Assembly (NCBI GenBank): GCA_007132635.1
Contig: SLOG01000100.1
Span: 1-7,444, forward strand
DNA from: Limnochordia bacterium
GTDB lineage: Bacteria; Bacillota; Limnochordia; Darwinibacteriales; SLO01
Reading direction: 5' to 3'
DNA length: 7,444 nucleotides
The notes under the pieces were generated by a model. It was not told the origin of the DNA, ran no database searches, and worked only from the letters and a program-made list of their open reading frames with translations. The translations under genes and the position numbers were made by a program. This document shows positions 5,520 through 7,444 of the stretch, in pieces; within the stretch, counting starts at the first letter, position 1; the number at the start of each line of letters is the position of its first letter.

Positions 5520-6296
5520 TTAGATCGTCATAGCGCCAAATCCGCCGTCAACGCGTATGAGGGCCCCTGTGACAAAACTCGACGCCTTCTCGGAAGCCAG
5601 CCAGACAGCAGTCCCCTGCAGTTCTTCGGCATCACCAAAGCGACCAAGTGGTGTATGCTTCATTATGGCTTCGACGCGCGCCGGATCCTTGGCAAGAATC
5701 TCACGGTTTTGCTCTGCCGGGAAAAATCCGGGGATGATGGCGTTAACCCGAATGCCATATTGGGCGAGTTCTCGGGCCAAGAACTGCGTAACGTTATTGA
5801 CTCCCGCTTTGGACGCCGAATAGGTGAACACGCGGGACAACGGCGGGTCCGACGACACGGACGATATGTTTATGATACTTCCGGCTGTCTTGAAATCCGC
5901 CATTTTCCGGCCATAGACTTGGCAGGTCATGACAAGCCCTTTTAAGTTGACACTCATGATGTCATCCCATTCATCCATGGTCAGCTCGAAAAACGGTGTT
6001 GGGCTGTTCTTGCCTGGTGTGTTGAGGAGAATAGAGAACTCTCCGGCCCAATCTATGATCTCATCAAGAGACCGTTCGATGTCAGCCATTTCGGTCACGT
6101 CTGCGGCAAAAGCCTTTGCCTTAACGCCCTTAGCCTCAAGCTCTTGTACAATAGGAGCCGCCTTCTCCAAACTCCGGCAAACCAGAGCGATGCTGCATCC
6201 ATGGTCAGCCATTCCTTTTGCCATCACCGAACCCAAGGTACTCGTTCCGCCCGTTACGACCGCCGTCTTGCCTGTGAGATCAAACAGTCCACTCAT
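5520..6296 (-). CDS. SDR-family oxidoreductase, probable D-mannonate oxidoreductase (fructuronate reductase)
   Basis: A classical short-chain dehydrogenase of 258 residues, close to the family norm of 250. It has a cofactor-binding turn TGGTSTLG (15-22), D66 in AADVT, LLNTPG (90-95) in place of the usual NNAG, N117 in VNLKG, and the catalytic S146, Y159 and K163 (YSASK). It ends with VDGGFGAMTI. The stretch PGFFPAEQNREIL (189-201) resembles SDR-type D-mannonate oxidoreductases of Bacillota (B. subtilis YjmF/UxuB, from memory). That activity reduces D-fructuronate to D-mannonate with NAD(P)H in the cytoplasm. The genetic partner agrees: its ATG overlaps the uronate isomerase stop as ATGA, with GGGAGG about 11 nt upstream. 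2-Deoxy-gluconate-type dehydrogenases (KduD) are the main alternative. SDR family membership is certain; the exact substrate is inferred. Confidence 0.9.
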   Translation of the reverse strand: MSGLFDLTGKTAVVTGGTSTLGSVMAKGMADHGCSIALVCRSLEKAAPIVQELEAKGVKAKAFAADVTEMADIERSLDEIIDWAGEFSILLNTPGKNSPTPFFELTMDEWDDIMSVNLKGLVMTCQVYGRKMADFKTAGSIINISSVSSDPPLSRVFTYSASKAGVNNVTQFLARELAQYGIRVNAIIPGFFPAEQNREILAKDPARVEAIMKHTPLGRFGDAEELQGTAVWLASEKASSFVTGALIRVDGGFGAMTI

Positions 6297-7444
6297 TGTC
6301 CTATCGCCCTCCCTTTGATGAAGTTCATCGCATTCCTATGCAGCATAGCCTCAACGTCTCGTTCAATATCCGCTCGCTCGAGACTCCATCCGGCAGCAAA
6401 GAGATCCGAATACTTGTCGGTCAAAACACGAGCAATAATGTTCCGAGAATGACTCCACTTATACACTAGTTGATCCAAGATGCGCGCATCCGAATGCTGG
6501 GGCACGAAGGTCGGGCCCAAGAGTTCAACACGCATTCTGGTGATCTCCTGGATCAGGCTGGGATTGTTTAGAAACCACCAACAGCCGAATACCATGAGGT
6601 TAGGGAACTTCCTGGCTGTAACCGCTAACTCGTGCTGATTCTCTCTGGACAGCATAGTCACCATGAAACGGTTACTTGGATGTTCGGCACATAGGTTAGC
6701 GACAGCATCAATGTCAGCCTTGCCAAGACTGTCCCCGGCGCTTCGGAGCTGCAAATTAGCCCCTCGCTTAACCCCTATCATAAGCGCCATAGGGATCCCC
6801 TTTTCCTCACAGACCGGCAGTACGGCTTCACTGATCAAGCGGCCTCGCAGAGATTTCTCTGGATAAGCGAATGTCTCCGGAAGCGAGACCGCCACATACA
6901 ACGCGTCCATTCTCTCGATCCATTCTTTTAAGAAACGGCGAATTTCGGCTATCGAAGCCCCGGATAAATCCGGCTGAACGTCGAACCCGAGTTCTTGAAG
7001 CATGCCGCATATATCTCCATAGCCGTTTAGCAGAGGATCAATTCGGAGCGCTGCCAGAAACCGCTCATCCACTGTCTTGCGAGCGAGCCATAGGTCGCGT
7101 TCTTTGGGATCAAACGGATCATTCGTCATAACGACTTGTTCAACCCCAGCCACAGAGAACACTCGATCCACGTAGTCCGAAGCGTCATCGACCGCTAGCG
7201 CTTCTCGATAGGCGTTGAGGTCGCGTGTCTTTAGATTCATCCCCAACTTGCTGAGGGTCGTGACCACTCCTCGAGTCGCTTCGCTTACGGGCGTCCGATC
7301 ACAAAACAGCGTCGTCCAGATAAACTCTGCCTGCCGTTCTTTCGTCATATTCCAGAAAGTGTCATAGGAGCAGCCAGAAGCGCGCACCACTTCGGCAACC
7401 AAATAATGGTATGTCAAGAGTTCATCAACACCCGCCAGCATCAG
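6293..7444 (-). CDS. uxaC: Uronate isomerase (UxaC family), N-terminus beyond right edge
   Basis: The frame stays open through the right edge (a CTG codon precedes the ATG at 7441), so the visible 382 residues (numbered from that ATG) are most likely the C-terminal 80-90% of the protein. UxaC isomerises D-glucuronate to D-fructuronate, or galacturonate to tagaturonate, in the cytoplasm. Family-like segments are VDELLTYHYLVAEV (5-18), RGVVTTLSKLG (57-67), ALRIDPLL (131-138), FGCWWFLNN (285-293), and LLGPTFVPQHSDARILDQLV (307-326). In the last, D318 and R320 match the conserved TDSR of ordinary UxaC, a metal- or substrate-site position. The N-terminal HxH metal motif should lie outside the window. 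Sequence is divergent from the E. coli type and recalls a group of UxaC-like amidohydrolases in environmental bacteria. It is translationally coupled to the SDR gene downstream. Confidence 0.85.
   Translation of the reverse strand: MMLAGVDELLTYHYLVAEVVRASGCSYDTFWNMTKERQAEFIWTTLFCDRTPVSEATRGVVTTLSKLGMNLKTRDLNAYREALAVDDASDYVDRVFSVAGVEQVVMTNDPFDPKERDLWLARKTVDERFLAALRIDPLLNGYGDICGMLQELGFDVQPDLSGASIAEIRRFLKEWIERMDALYVAVSLPETFAYPEKSLRGRLISEAVLPVCEEKGIPMALMIGVKRGANLQLRSAGDSLGKADIDAVANLCAEHPSNRFMVTMLSRENQHELAVTARKFPNLMVFGCWWFLNNPSLIQEITRMRVELLGPTFVPQHSDARILDQLVYKWSHSRNIIARVLTDKYSDLFAAGWSLERADIERDVEAMLHRNAMNFIKGRAIGQ

Noticed and set aside
5136..5945. Plus-strand open frame of 269 codons across the isomerase and SDR genes
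   Set aside because: It is opposite two genes with full family motifs, has no recognisable domain, and its composition is that of an antisense shadow.
1..7444. Mobile element, CRISPR array, tRNA/rRNA, toxin-antitoxin or defence system
   Set aside because: No transposase or integrase motifs, direct-repeat arrays, tRNA-like folds or defence domains were seen. The whole window is explained by metabolic genes and their control regions.

Overview
The window looks like chromosomal DNA of a Bacillota-type anaerobe (Clostridia, Negativicutes or a relative). The grounds are strong GGAGG-type ribosome binding sites, two TTG starts placed by such sites, a cobalamin riboswitch that ends in an intrinsic terminator, and the family affinities of the genes. 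The species cannot be named from the sequence. Nothing suggests phage, transposon, CRISPR or tRNA/rRNA content.

Left half, minus strand (about 4000 down to 1): a B12-controlled operon. In transcription order it has a weak promoter candidate near 4010, a cobalamin aptamer (about 3996-3835), a terminator (3762-3731), btuC permease, a btuD ATPase fused to an extra C-terminal domain, cobU, and cobQ running off the left edge. The genes are tightly packed (74 bp, 2 bp, then a 4-bp ATGA overlap). The operon joins corrinoid uptake (BtuC, BtuD) to completion of the cofactor (CobQ amidates the corrin ring, CobU activates the aminopropanol arm). All of it is predicted to be shut off by adenosylcobalamin through premature termination. 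No substrate-binding protein (BtuF) gene is in view.

Middle, plus strand (4138-4698): one gene for a small exported cyclophilin-type peptidyl-prolyl isomerase, divergent from the B12 operon. Its upstream region overlaps the B12 promoter region and carries a perfect TATAAT. A 34-nt perfect palindrome sits between this gene and the convergent operon to its right.

Right half, minus strand (7444 down to 4743): a hexuronate-type catabolic operon. It has a divergent uronate isomerase (UxaC family, N-terminus beyond the right edge), an SDR oxidoreductase with features of D-mannonate oxidoreductase (fructuronate reductase), and a TIM-barrel sugar isomerase/epimerase. The first two would form consecutive steps: glucuronate to fructuronate, then to mannonate. 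The third gene's substrate is unknown.

The most interesting points are the fused domain on BtuD, the readable switch architecture in the btuC leader (the B12 box itself can pair with the terminator arm), a cyclophilin with altered residues next to its active-site arginine, and the unassigned third enzyme of the uronate operon. I did not find a clearly new multi-gene system.
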